A DNA stretch of 13,358 nt from NCBI GenBank assembly GCA_937944945.1, contig CALEBD010000247.1:1-13358 (forward strand). The letters are read 5' to 3'. Positions 6,020 through 12,581 of the stretch are shown here, one piece after another (position 1 is the first letter of the stretch; every line of letters begins with the position of its first letter). The position numbers and the translations under genes are program-made. This stretch comes from an uncultured Clostridium sp. (lineage in GTDB: Bacteria > Bacillota > Clostridia > Peptostreptococcales > Peptostreptococcaceae). A model generated the notes under the pieces. That model was not told where the DNA came from. It saw nothing but the letters and a program-made list of their open reading frames with translations, and did no database searches.

Positions 6020-6084
6020 GCGACTTTGTCTATTGATTTAAATTAACTTCATTTATGGTGACAACGACTTCGTCCGTTGCTTTA
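6020..6084. repeat. Imperfect 21-bp direct repeat between ferredoxin and rex
   Basis: 6020-6040 and 6064-6084 agree at 16 of 21 positions, with the shared core CGACTT-(T/C)-GTC. Each core can form a small GAC-loop-GTC hairpin. In the second copy flanking CAAC/GTTG extends the stem, with one bulged C. The function is unknown; they may be remnants of terminators or of a small dispersed element. Confidence 0.4.
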
Positions 6085-6096
6085 GTTTTTTACAAT

Positions 6097-6134
6097 AAAA
6101 AAGCTACATGAATAACATACAAATTTCATGTAGC
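6097..6134 (-). terminator. Terminator of rex
   Basis: GCTACATGAA (6103-6112) and TTCATGTAGC (6125-6134) form a perfect 10-bp stem. On the minus strand it is followed by TTTTTT (complement of 6097-6102), about 38 bp after the rex stop codon. Confidence 0.9.
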
Positions 6135-6172
6135 AGTTTATTATAATTTTTTATAAATGCAAAGTATCTTGA

Positions 6173-6799
6173 TTACTCTTCTTTCATTAAGTATGATAAT
6201 GTAAATAAACTTTCAGTTAAGTTTACATTTTCAACTATAATGTCGTCTGGTACTTTTAAGTCCATTGGCGCAAAGTTCCAAAGCCCTTTTACACCACATG
6301 CAACTAATCTATCAGCTAATTCTTGAGCTCCGTTTTTTGGAACACATAAAATACCTATATCTATTTTATTATCTTTTACGAAATCCTCAATACGATCTGA
6401 ATCTAATATTTCAAAATCTCTTATCTTTAATCCAATTATTTTTGGATTAGCGTCGAATAATCCTTTTATTTCAAATCCAGCTTTTCTGAATCCAGAATAG
6501 TTAGCTATTGCTTGTCCTAAATTACCTGCTCCTATTAGAATTGCATTATATGGTCTGTCTAGCCCTAGAATTTTTCCGATTTCCGCATGAAGGGCTTCGA
6601 TATTGTACCCATACCCTTGTTGTCCAAATCCACCAAAATTATTTAAATCTTGTCTTATTTGTGATGCCGTAAATCCTATTATTTCACTTAATTCTTTTGA
6701 AGATATTCTTTGTACGTCGTTATCAAGTAAGTCACCAAGATATCTGTAATACTTAGGTAGTCTTCTGATGACCGCCATTGATATGTTTTTACCTGCCAT
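6173..6799 (-). CDS. rex: Redox-sensing transcriptional repressor Rex
   Basis: 208 residues, close to the usual 210. The N-terminal winged helix is typical: RLPKYYRYL (13-21), then SSKELSEIIGFTASQIRQDL (33-52) and the FGGFGQQGYGY block (55-65). A Rossmann domain follows with GAGNLG (90-95), and the C-terminal swapped helix ends at SLFTLSYLMKEE. Rex dimers bind DNA when NADH is low and let go when NADH/NAD+ rises, so they control fermentation and anaerobic redox genes. The ATG at 6799 follows GAGGTGAG. It is divergent from the ABC-F gene (139 bp between starts) and next to the ferredoxin/CooS redox genes, which are plausible targets. In Bacillus subtilis rex (ydiH) also lies near ydiF and the t6A genes, so its position here is inherited synteny as well as a possible functional link. 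Confidence 0.96.
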   Translation of the reverse strand: MAGKNISMAVIRRLPKYYRYLGDLLDNDVQRISSKELSEIIGFTASQIRQDLNNFGGFGQQGYGYNIEALHAEIGKILGLDRPYNAILIGAGNLGQAIANYSGFRKAGFEIKGLFDANPKIIGLKIRDFEILDSDRIEDFVKDNKIDIGILCVPKNGAQELADRLVACGVKGLWNFAPMDLKVPDDIIVENVNLTESLFTLSYLMKEE

Positions 6800-6844
6800 C
6801 GTCTCACCTCTTTTAATTTAATATTTTCATAACAATATAATTAA

Positions 6845-6897
6845 ATAATACCATATTTTTTAAATAGTTTCATATATCCTTGATTATATTATATCAA
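6845..6897 (-). promoter_or_regulatory. Candidate rex promoters
   Basis: Two minus-strand options. The first is TTGATA (6897-6892), 17 bp, TATGAA (6874-6869). The second is an extended -10 TGG-TATTAT (6853-6845) with a weak -35. A degenerate Rex-like dyad, TTGTTAT-N4-ATATTAA, follows nearer the gene, so autoregulation is possible but not shown. Confidence 0.4.
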
Positions 6898-6908
6898 AAG
6901 TTTATAAT
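6880..6908 (+). promoter_or_regulatory. Promoter of the ABC-F gene
   Basis: TTGATT (6880-6885), 17 bp, TATAAT (6903-6908), 29 bp before the start codon. The -35 lies in an 18-bp near-palindrome (6880-6897, arms TTGAT/ATCAA) that also supplies a -35 (TTGATA) to a divergent rex promoter. Confidence 0.78.
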
Positions 6909-6937
6909 TTTAGGTAGTTTAAGGAGGTAGAAAACTT

Positions 6938-8854
6938 ATGATCATTTTATCTTGCAATAATTTGAATAAAAGTTTTGGCGTAGATTCTATCCTTGAAAAT
7001 GCTAGTTTTACTATAAATGAAGGCGATAAAGTCGGAATCGTTGGAGTTAACGGTACTGGAAAGACGACTTTATTCAAAATTATTTCCGGTGAATATGGAT
7101 ATGACAGTGGGGATATTTACACTTCTAAGGATTGTGAGATTGGTTATTTAGAGCAAAATACCAATTTTTATTCGGAAAATACTATATTAGAAGAGGTTCT
7201 TGAAGTATTCAGACCTCTTATCGAAATGGAAGAAAATCTTAGACAACTTGAAATCAAAATAGCTGAAGAAGGAAGCAAATCAGATTCTAAAATCTTAGAT
7301 AAATTAATGGACGAGTACTCGCACAAAATGGAGCAATTTGCTGCAAATAACGGATACGGATATAAATCCGAGGCGAAAGGTGTTCTTATTGGTTTAGGAT
7401 TTAAAGACAGTGACTTTGACAAGAAAGTTGATATTCTTTCTGGTGGGGAAAAAACAAGAGTCCTTTTAGGTAAGTTACTTCTTAAAAAACCTACATTATT
7501 ACTTCTAGACGAACCGACAAACCACCTTGATTCTGAGGCAATTGAGTGGTTAGAGTTCTTCTTAAAGCAATATAGAGGTACTGTTATGCTTATTTCCCAT
7601 GATAGATATTTCCTAGACCAAGTGGTAAATAGAACTTTCGAAATCTACAACAAAAAACTTAAGACTTATAATGGTAATTACTCTGATTTTATAGAGCAAT
7701 CTAAAGTCGAAAAAGAATTAGAACTTAAAAAATATGAAGACCAACAAAAAGAACTGAAAAAACAAGAAGAGTCTATCGAAAGGCTTAAGGCTTATGGTCG
7801 TGAAAAACATCTTAAAAGAGCTAGAAGTAAGGAAAAAGCTCTTGATAAGGTTGATGTTCTTGATAGACCTGAATTATACAGAAAGAAAGCAAAAATATCT
7901 TTTGACCCAGCTGTTGTCAGCGGTAATGATGTAATGCAAGTTAAGGATATTTCTATGGGATATGGCGATAGAATATTATTCAAAGGCTTGAATTTCGAGA
8001 TATATCGTGGGGAAAAAGTCGCTCTAATCGGGCCAAATGGAATAGGTAAATCGACTTTATTCAAAATAATAATGAATGAACTTACTCCTCTTTCTGGTGA
8101 TGTGAAACTTGGTACAAATGTAAACGTGGCTTATTTCCACCAAGAGCAAAAAACTCTTGATTTAAATAATACAATTATTGATGAAATTTGGAAAGACAAC
8201 ACACATCTTACTCAAACTCAAATTAGATCTATGCTTGGTGCATTCTTATTTGAAAATGACGATGTATTTAAACAAATTTCTTCACTAAGTGGTGGCGAAA
8301 GAGCTAGAATAGCTATATTAAAATTAATCTTATCAAAAGCGAACTTCCTGCTTCTTGACGAACCGACAAACCACTTAGATATAGATTCAAAAGAAGTTTT
8401 AGAGGATGCCCTAAATGGCTATACTGGAACAATATTCACAATTTCACACGACAGATATTTCTTAAATACTGTAGTGGACAAAATCTTAGTATTAGACGAA
8501 AACGGAATTACTGAATATCTTGGTAACTATGACTATTACATGGCTAAAAAGAAAGAATCTGAAGAGATAAACGCTGTTGTTGAAGAAGAATCAGAAAAAA
8601 CTAAAACTCAACTTAAAGAAGAAAAACGTCGTGAACGTGAAGAACGTGAAAGACAAAAGAAAAACAGAAACAAAATAGTTAATACAGAAAAAGAAATCGA
8701 GCAAATCGAAACTAAAATAAGTGAGCTTGATGAACTTCTTTGTTTAGAAGAAGTTTACTCTAATCCTGAACGTTCTAAAGAAGTTTCACAAGAGAAATCT
8801 AACTTAGAAGATAGACTTGCTGAACTTTATGAGCTTTGGGAAGAATTAATGTAA
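6938..8854 (+). CDS. ABC-F family ATPase (YdiF/Uup type)
   Basis: 638 residues with two ABC domains and no membrane segment, so it is a soluble ribosome-associated ABC-F protein and not a transporter. Domain 1: Walker A GVNGTGKT (36-43), LSGGE (167-171), Walker B with Asp191-Glu192 and DEPTNHLD. Between the domains lies the charged helical linker typical of ABC-F proteins (about 250-315). Domain 2: GPNGIGKS (365-372), LSGGE (450-454), Asp474-Glu475. Both catalytic glutamates are present. The C-terminal 95 residues are a highly charged coiled coil, as in Uup and YdiF. Family members bind the ribosomal E site and aid translation; some protect against antibiotics, but the housekeeping synteny (rex, t6A genes) favours the YdiF orthologue. 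AAGGAGG precedes the ATG by 10 nt. Single gene with its own promoter and terminator. Confidence 0.94.
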   Translation: MIILSCNNLNKSFGVDSILENASFTINEGDKVGIVGVNGTGKTTLFKIISGEYGYDSGDIYTSKDCEIGYLEQNTNFYSENTILEEVLEVFRPLIEMEENLRQLEIKIAEEGSKSDSKILDKLMDEYSHKMEQFAANNGYGYKSEAKGVLIGLGFKDSDFDKKVDILSGGEKTRVLLGKLLLKKPTLLLLDEPTNHLDSEAIEWLEFFLKQYRGTVMLISHDRYFLDQVVNRTFEIYNKKLKTYNGNYSDFIEQSKVEKELELKKYEDQQKELKKQEESIERLKAYGREKHLKRARSKEKALDKVDVLDRPELYRKKAKISFDPAVVSGNDVMQVKDISMGYGDRILFKGLNFEIYRGEKVALIGPNGIGKSTLFKIIMNELTPLSGDVKLGTNVNVAYFHQEQKTLDLNNTIIDEIWKDNTHLTQTQIRSMLGAFLFENDDVFKQISSLSGGERARIAILKLILSKANFLLLDEPTNHLDIDSKEVLEDALNGYTGTIFTISHDRYFLNTVVDKILVLDENGITEYLGNYDYYMAKKKESEEINAVVEEESEKTKTQLKEEKRREREERERQKKNRNKIVNTEKEIEQIETKISELDELLCLEEVYSNPERSKEVSQEKSNLEDRLAELYELWEELM

Positions 8855-8871
8855 TAACTTATTATTTAAAT

Positions 8872-8919
8872 AAAAAAAGTTCTAGTTTACCTTATTTAAG
8901 TAGGTATCTAGAACTTTTT
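8872..8919. terminator. Bidirectional terminator between abcF and ridA
   Basis: AAAAGTTCTAG (8875-8885) pairs with CTAGAACTTTT (8908-8918), and TACCT/AGGTA forms an inner stem. T-runs occur on both strands: TTTTT on plus, seven T on minus from 8878-8872. It serves both convergent units. Confidence 0.92.
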
Positions 8920-8934
8920 ATTTTGTCTATTTAA

Positions 8935-8966
8935 TCATATAGTCACTTTATTATATGAGCTTTTTT
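8935..8966 (+). terminator. Second weak hairpin with T-run
   Basis: TCATATA (8935-8941) pairs with TATATGA (8952-8958) and is followed, after GC, by six T on the plus strand. A weak, AT-only stem; perhaps a backup terminator for abcF, or chance. Confidence 0.35.
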
Positions 8967-8990
8967 AATATTTAGAACTAATTTTAAATA

Positions 8991-9335
8991 CTATTTTTTA
9001 GCTGCAACTATACTTATTTCAACTAATAAGTTTTCTCTAGCCATGTTAGCTTCTACACAAGCTCTTGCTGGCTCGTTTCCGTTTTCTACCCAAGCATCCC
9101 AAACTGAGTTCATATCAGCGAATAATGCCATATCTTTTACGTATATAGTTGCTGATAATATGTGGTTTTTGTCAGAACCATATTGGTTTAATATTGCTTC
9201 AGCTTTAGCTAAAACTGCTGCAGTTTGTTCTTTCATATCACCTTCGTCGTTAGTTAATCCACTTAAGTAAAGAGTGTTGTTATGTTCAACTACTTTACTC
9301 ATTCTTCCTGTTCCTTCAAATCTTTTGATTTCCAT
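8991..9335 (-). CDS. RidA/YjgF-family protein
   Basis: 114 residues, slightly shorter than the 120-130 usual for RidA. It is a small cytoplasmic protein of the chorismate-mutase-like fold that works as a trimer. RidA proper hydrolyses reactive enamine/imine intermediates made by PLP enzymes; many paralogues have other, often unknown, substrates. The key arginine is present in PARACVEA (Arg91) and the conserved glutamate in LVEISIVA (Glu106), so imine deaminase activity is possible. The N-terminal LYLSGLTN replaces the more usual YxSGQ, which points to a subfamily other than classic RidA. The ATG at 9335 follows AGGAGAAG. It lies 87 bp after tsaD on the same strand and may be transcribed with it. 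It ends at the shared terminator. Confidence 0.88.
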   Translation of the reverse strand: MEIKRFEGTGRMSKVVEHNNTLYLSGLTNDEGDMKEQTAAVLAKAEAILNQYGSDKNHILSATIYVKDMALFADMNSVWDAWVENGNEPARACVEANMARENLLVEISIVAAKK

Positions 9336-9422
9336 GATGTCTTCTCCTATTTTGTCATAATTTGTTTATATAATTCTAAAAATTGTTAGTTATTTATCGA
9401 ACAAAATCTAGATTATATTTTA

Positions 9423-10439
9423 TTAGTTAATGTCTATTTTTAAGTTTGGCACTGCGTTTAATGACATATCATCAATTTTTCCATTTATAAAATTATGATA
9501 TCCTGCACACCCTATCATAGCTGCGTTGTCTGTGCATAAATCTAATCCTGGGAATTTTATTTCTATGCCTTTTTCGTTTGCCATTTGTGTTATCTTTTCT
9601 CTTAGTGCTGAGTTTGCAGCAACACCACCAGATAAGGCGATTGTTTTGTATCCTTTTTCTTCGGCTGCATTGACAGCTTTTGTAGATAATACTTCTACTA
9701 CTGCCTCTTGGAAAGATGCAGCAACATCTTCTACTACTATCTCTTGTTTTTTCATTTTTTGAGCATTTAAATAATTTAATACTGCTGATTTTAATCCACT
9801 AAAACTAAAATCATATGAATCATCTAAGTATGCTCTTGGGAATTCTATTGCATGTTTGTTTCCTTGTTTTGCAAGCTTGTCTATTATTGGTCCACCTGGA
9901 TATCCAAGCCCCATAGCTCTAGATATTTTATCAAATGCCTCACCAGATGCATCATCTCTAGTTCTTCCTAGGATTTCATAATTTTGATAATCTTTAACCT
10001 CAACTAAGTGAGTATGCCCTCCTGAAACTACTAAAGTTATAAATGGAGGTTTTAAATCTTTGTGTTGTATATAGTTTGCATTTATGTGACCTTGCATGTG
10101 GTTTACTCCAACTAGTGGAACACCAAGCGTAAACGCAAGTGCCTTAGCATAAGATAATCCTACTAAAAGAGCTCCAACTAATCCTGGTCCATAAGTTACT
10201 GCTATGTGGTCGATATCTTCTGCTTTTATTCCTGCTGTGTCTAGTGCCTCTTGATAAACTGCATCTATATTTTCAATGTGTTTTCTTGATGCAACTTCTG
10301 GAACTACACCACCGAACTTTTTATGTAATTCAATTTGTGTTGAAACTATATTTGCAAGTACTTCTCTTCCGTTTTTTAATACTGCAACTGCAGTCTCATC
10401 ACAACTACTTTCTATCGATAAAGTTATTATATCCTTCAT
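9423..10439 (-). CDS. tsaD: tRNA N6-threonylcarbamoyladenosine synthase TsaD
   Basis: 338 residues, the standard length. TsaD (Gcp/YgjD/Kae1) moves the threonylcarbamoyl group from threonylcarbamoyl-AMP to adenosine 37 of tRNAs that read ANN codons. Visible marks: the N-terminal ASKHA phosphate loop with SIESSCDET, EVASRKH (48-54), the metal histidines in NHMQGH (His114, His118), VSGGHTHL (138-145), SGGVAANSALR (270-280) and the third metal ligand Asp304 in CTDNAAMIG. All expected metal residues are present. The ATG at 10439 follows GGTGA at 6 nt. It is the fourth gene in the order tsaE-tsaB-rimI-tsaD, whose first and second products form the complex needed with TsaD in bacteria. The 94-bp AT-rich gap before it holds no clear terminator. 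Confidence 0.97.
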   Translation of the reverse strand: MKDIITLSIESSCDETAVAVLKNGREVLANIVSTQIELHKKFGGVVPEVASRKHIENIDAVYQEALDTAGIKAEDIDHIAVTYGPGLVGALLVGLSYAKALAFTLGVPLVGVNHMQGHINANYIQHKDLKPPFITLVVSGGHTHLVEVKDYQNYEILGRTRDDASGEAFDKISRAMGLGYPGGPIIDKLAKQGNKHAIEFPRAYLDDSYDFSFSGLKSAVLNYLNAQKMKKQEIVVEDVAASFQEAVVEVLSTKAVNAAEEKGYKTIALSGGVAANSALREKITQMANEKGIEIKFPGLDLCTDNAAMIGCAGYHNFINGKIDDMSLNAVPNLKIDIN

Positions 10440-10533
10440 TGTTTCACCGCCTCATATTCTAGCTATTTATAATTTTGTATATTTACGTTTATTAATTTTT
10501 TTATTTATATCATTCATTATGCAAATGTCATAT

Positions 10534-11073
10534 TTATAATTCTGATAGCTGATTCCACATTATTATTGCGTCTTCTCTATCGCTATAATATTCTTTTCTG
10601 ACTCCTGCCATTTTGAATCCATATTTTCTGTATAGATTTTGTGCAACTGTGTTTGAACTTCTAACTTCTAAAGTCATTGAAACTAATCCATGCCCTTTGC
10701 AAAGTTTCACCATTTCAGCCACTAATCTATCACCTATTTTTTGTCCTCTATAATCGCTGTGTACTGCTACGTTTGTTATGTGACCTTCATCAACAACAAA
10801 CCAAACGCCCACATACCCAACAATTACAGAATCCAACTCAGCCACAAGATATCTAGCTAAGTTGTTTTTTAGTTCATCCATTAGAGATTTTTTTGACCAT
10901 GGATCATCAAAACAATTTACCTCTACTCTATGAACTCCATCTATATCGTCTTTTCTCATTGGTCTAATTATTAAGTTATTCATATTTAATTCTGTGCCCA
11001 GCCCCAAAATTGGGTTTAAATCCATATGTAAATCTTGATTTATATTATTTAGATTTTCTCGATTCTTTTCCAT
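10534..11073 (-). CDS. rimI: Ribosomal protein alanine acetyltransferase RimI-like
   Basis: A 179-residue GNAT protein. RimI acetylates the N-terminal alanine of ribosomal protein S18; in low-GC Gram-positives the gene is routinely embedded in the t6A cluster. The domain starts at about residue 33 (LIIRPMRKDD) and includes CFDDPWSKKSL (54-64, typical RimI PWS), HITNVAVHSDYRGQKIG (acetyl-CoA loop) and EVRSSNTVAQNLYRKYGF, the RimI signature. The tail after it is normal. The first 30 residues, rich in Asn, Asp and Leu, are an unusual extension. An internal Met31 would give a normal-length protein but lacks a good ribosome binding site, whereas the ATG at 11073 has GAGG at 7 nt, so I keep the long form. 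It begins 32 bp after the tsaB stop, so one operon. Confidence 0.92.
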   Translation of the reverse strand: MEKNRENLNNINQDLHMDLNPILGLGTELNMNNLIIRPMRKDDIDGVHRVEVNCFDDPWSKKSLMDELKNNLARYLVAELDSVIVGYVGVWFVVDEGHITNVAVHSDYRGQKIGDRLVAEMVKLCKGHGLVSMTLEVRSSNTVAQNLYRKYGFKMAGVRKEYYSDREDAIIMWNQLSEL

Positions 11074-11105
11074 TTTGAAACCTCACTTTTCTCCAATATT
11101 ATTAA

Positions 11106-11840
11106 TTATTTTTGTTCTTGAAGTTTTCTTTCAGCTTCTAATTTTCTTTGTTTTTCTTCATATTGTTCTTCTGCTTGTGATTTTCTGATATATAGCGGAT
11201 TTACTGTATAACAATCGAATATATCTTTTCCTTCATCAAATTTAACTTTCGCCACAGAACATAAACTTCCTGCTTTTGTCACGTTATTTGATGCTGCTGG
11301 AATTTCTATATTAGATATTTCTCTTATTTTGTCTTCGTATTTATAAACAGCTTCTCCAACTAATATCCATTGTTCACCGCTTTGTGCTAATTCTTCAAGA
11401 AGTTCGTCTATTTGTTGAATTCCGATTTCTTTTATTTCTACTAATTTTGTACCTTCATATTGGTATCTTCCTGTATAAACTTGATTTCTTTGTGCATCTA
11501 ATATTGAGCATATTTTTTTATCACAAAGGTTCATATTTGCTGCTAAAGCCTCTAGTGAATTAACTCCTATCACTGGTATATCGTTAACATGAGCTATTGC
11601 CTTTGCTGTTGCCATACCAATTCTAAGCCCTGTAAAAGAACCTGGCCCTTCACAAACTGCAATCGCATCAATCTCACGCACATTTAAATCACTTAAACCT
11701 AGCATATTTTCTATCATTGGCATAAGTTTTTGTGAATGAGTTTTTTTAGTGTTAATTGTATATTCACAAATTAATTTATTGTCTTCTATAACAGCTACAC
11801 TTGCCGCCATAGATGATGTATCTATCCCTAAAATCTTCAT
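11106..11840 (-). CDS. tsaB: t6A biosynthesis protein TsaB
   Basis: 244 residues. TsaB (YeaZ) is an inactive ASKHA-fold partner that dimerises with TsaD and is essential for t6A formation. Family marks: MKILGIDTSS at the start, KTHSQKLMPMI (33-43), CEGPGSFTGLRIGMATAKA (62-80) and LDAQRNQVYTG (114-124). The C-terminal 25 residues are a Lys/Glu/Gln-rich charged helix beyond the usual fold. The start codon overlaps the tsaE stop as TAATG, with GAGGAG upstream inside tsaE, so translation is coupled. tsaE and tsaB act in the same complex, which fits the tight spacing. Confidence 0.95.
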   Translation of the reverse strand: MKILGIDTSSMAASVAVIEDNKLICEYTINTKKTHSQKLMPMIENMLGLSDLNVREIDAIAVCEGPGSFTGLRIGMATAKAIAHVNDIPVIGVNSLEALAANMNLCDKKICSILDAQRNQVYTGRYQYEGTKLVEIKEIGIQQIDELLEELAQSGEQWILVGEAVYKYEDKIREISNIEIPAASNNVTKAGSLCSVAKVKFDEGKDIFDCYTVNPLYIRKSQAEEQYEEKQRKLEAERKLQEQK

Positions 11841-12310
11841 TATTTAGTCAACTCCTCAACTATTTTTTCATATTCTTCGCCATAAGGAATAAGCGTCATC
11901 TCTCTTCCCATGTCTTTGTAGTTTAATTCTATTTTTAAGTATTCATCTGGTAGTATGTCCTCGATTATATTTGCCCATTCGATTATACATACACCGTCGC
12001 CATTTATGTATTCTTCAAATCCTATATCGTACATTTCCTCGCTACATCCAATTCTGTATACATCGAAATGATATAGTGGCATTTTTCCTTCGTATTGGTT
12101 CACTATTGTGAAAGTTGGACTTGTGATATAGTCATCTACTTCTAGTGCCTCTGCCAAACTTTGAGTCATTGTTGTTTTTCCTGCACCTAAATCACCGATT
12201 AAACAAACTATGCTCCCTGGCTTTAAAAGTTTACCTAACTTAAAACCAATCTCCCTAGTTTCTTGATCGTTATTTAAGTATATATTCTTTATCATCTGTG
12301 TGTTTTTCAT
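11840..12310 (-). CDS. tsaE: t6A biosynthesis ATPase TsaE
   Basis: 156 residues. TsaE (YjeE) is a small P-loop ATPase that binds the TsaB-TsaD pair and drives the t6A catalytic cycle. Walker A GDLGAGKTT lies at about residues 39-47. SPTFTIVNQYEG (about 64-75) is the family switch segment, YHFDVYRI (about 79-86) the conserved HxDxYR block, and IIEWANII (about 109-116) the Walker-B-like EW motif. The ATG at 12310 has GGAG at 8 nt; Met6 is a weaker alternative. First gene of the tsaE-tsaB-rimI-tsaD operon, with a promoter candidate about 120 bp upstream and an inverted repeat in the leader. Confidence 0.96.
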   Translation of the reverse strand: MKNTQMIKNIYLNNDQETREIGFKLGKLLKPGSIVCLIGDLGAGKTTMTQSLAEALEVDDYITSPTFTIVNQYEGKMPLYHFDVYRIGCSEEMYDIGFEEYINGDGVCIIEWANIIEDILPDEYLKIELNYKDMGREMTLIPYGEEYEKIVEELTK

Positions 12311-12335
12311 ATTTTCATCTCCGTATCTAATCTAC

Positions 12336-12390
12336 TATTTAAACTATAAGGTGAAATTAATGTTATTTATTACACTCTACAGTTTAAATA
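12336..12390. repeat. 10-bp inverted repeats in the tsaE leader
   Basis: TATTTAAACT (12336-12345) and AGTTTAAATA (12381-12390) are perfect inverted copies 35 bp apart; each holds the palindrome TTTAAA. They lie between the likely promoter and tsaE, so they could form a leader hairpin or be paired operator sites. No known regulator is recognised. Confidence 0.45.
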
Positions 12391-12426
12391 TAAACCAAAT
12401 ATTATTATATTATACTTTTTAGTAGT

Positions 12427-12454
12427 TTTATAGGCTTATACGTTATTTTTTCAA
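12427..12454 (-). promoter_or_regulatory. Candidate promoter of the tsaE operon
   Basis: On the minus strand TTGAAA (12454-12449), 16 bp, TATAAA (12432-12427), giving a leader of about 110 nt. A 7-bp inverted repeat, CTTATAC/GTATAAG (12435-12441/12456-12462), flanks the -35 and may be an operator. Confidence 0.5.
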
Positions 12455-12481
12455 TGTATAAGACTATATTTATTATAACCT

Positions 12482-12519
12482 AAAAAAAGTATGAGATATG
12501 TCGCTAGCCTTATACTTTT
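12482..12519 (-). terminator. Second terminator upstream of the tsaE operon
   Basis: AAAAGTATGAG (12485-12495) pairs with CTTATACTTTT (12509-12519) with one G-U. On the minus strand it is followed by TTTTTTT (12488-12482, overlapping the stem). It lies 20 bp beyond the ribU terminator, so the two form a tandem stop that insulates the tsaE operon. Confidence 0.7.
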
Positions 12520-12538
12520 CATTAACTCGATGGAAACT

Positions 12539-12569
12539 AAAAAACCTGCCCTAACAAAAGGACAGGTTT
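12539..12569 (-). terminator. Terminator of ribU
   Basis: AAACCTG-C-CCT (12542-12552) and AGG-A-CAGGTTT (12559-12569) form a GC-containing stem with one mismatch and a 6-nt loop. On the minus strand it ends in TTTTTT (12544-12539), just after the ribU stop. Confidence 0.9.
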
Positions 12570-12581
12570 ATTTTTATAAAT

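Noticed and set aside
6938..8854. ABC-F gene as an antibiotic-resistance determinant
   Set aside because: The neighbourhood (rex, t6A genes) and Uup/YdiF-like C-terminal coiled coil indicate a housekeeping orthologue; nothing indicates acquisition.
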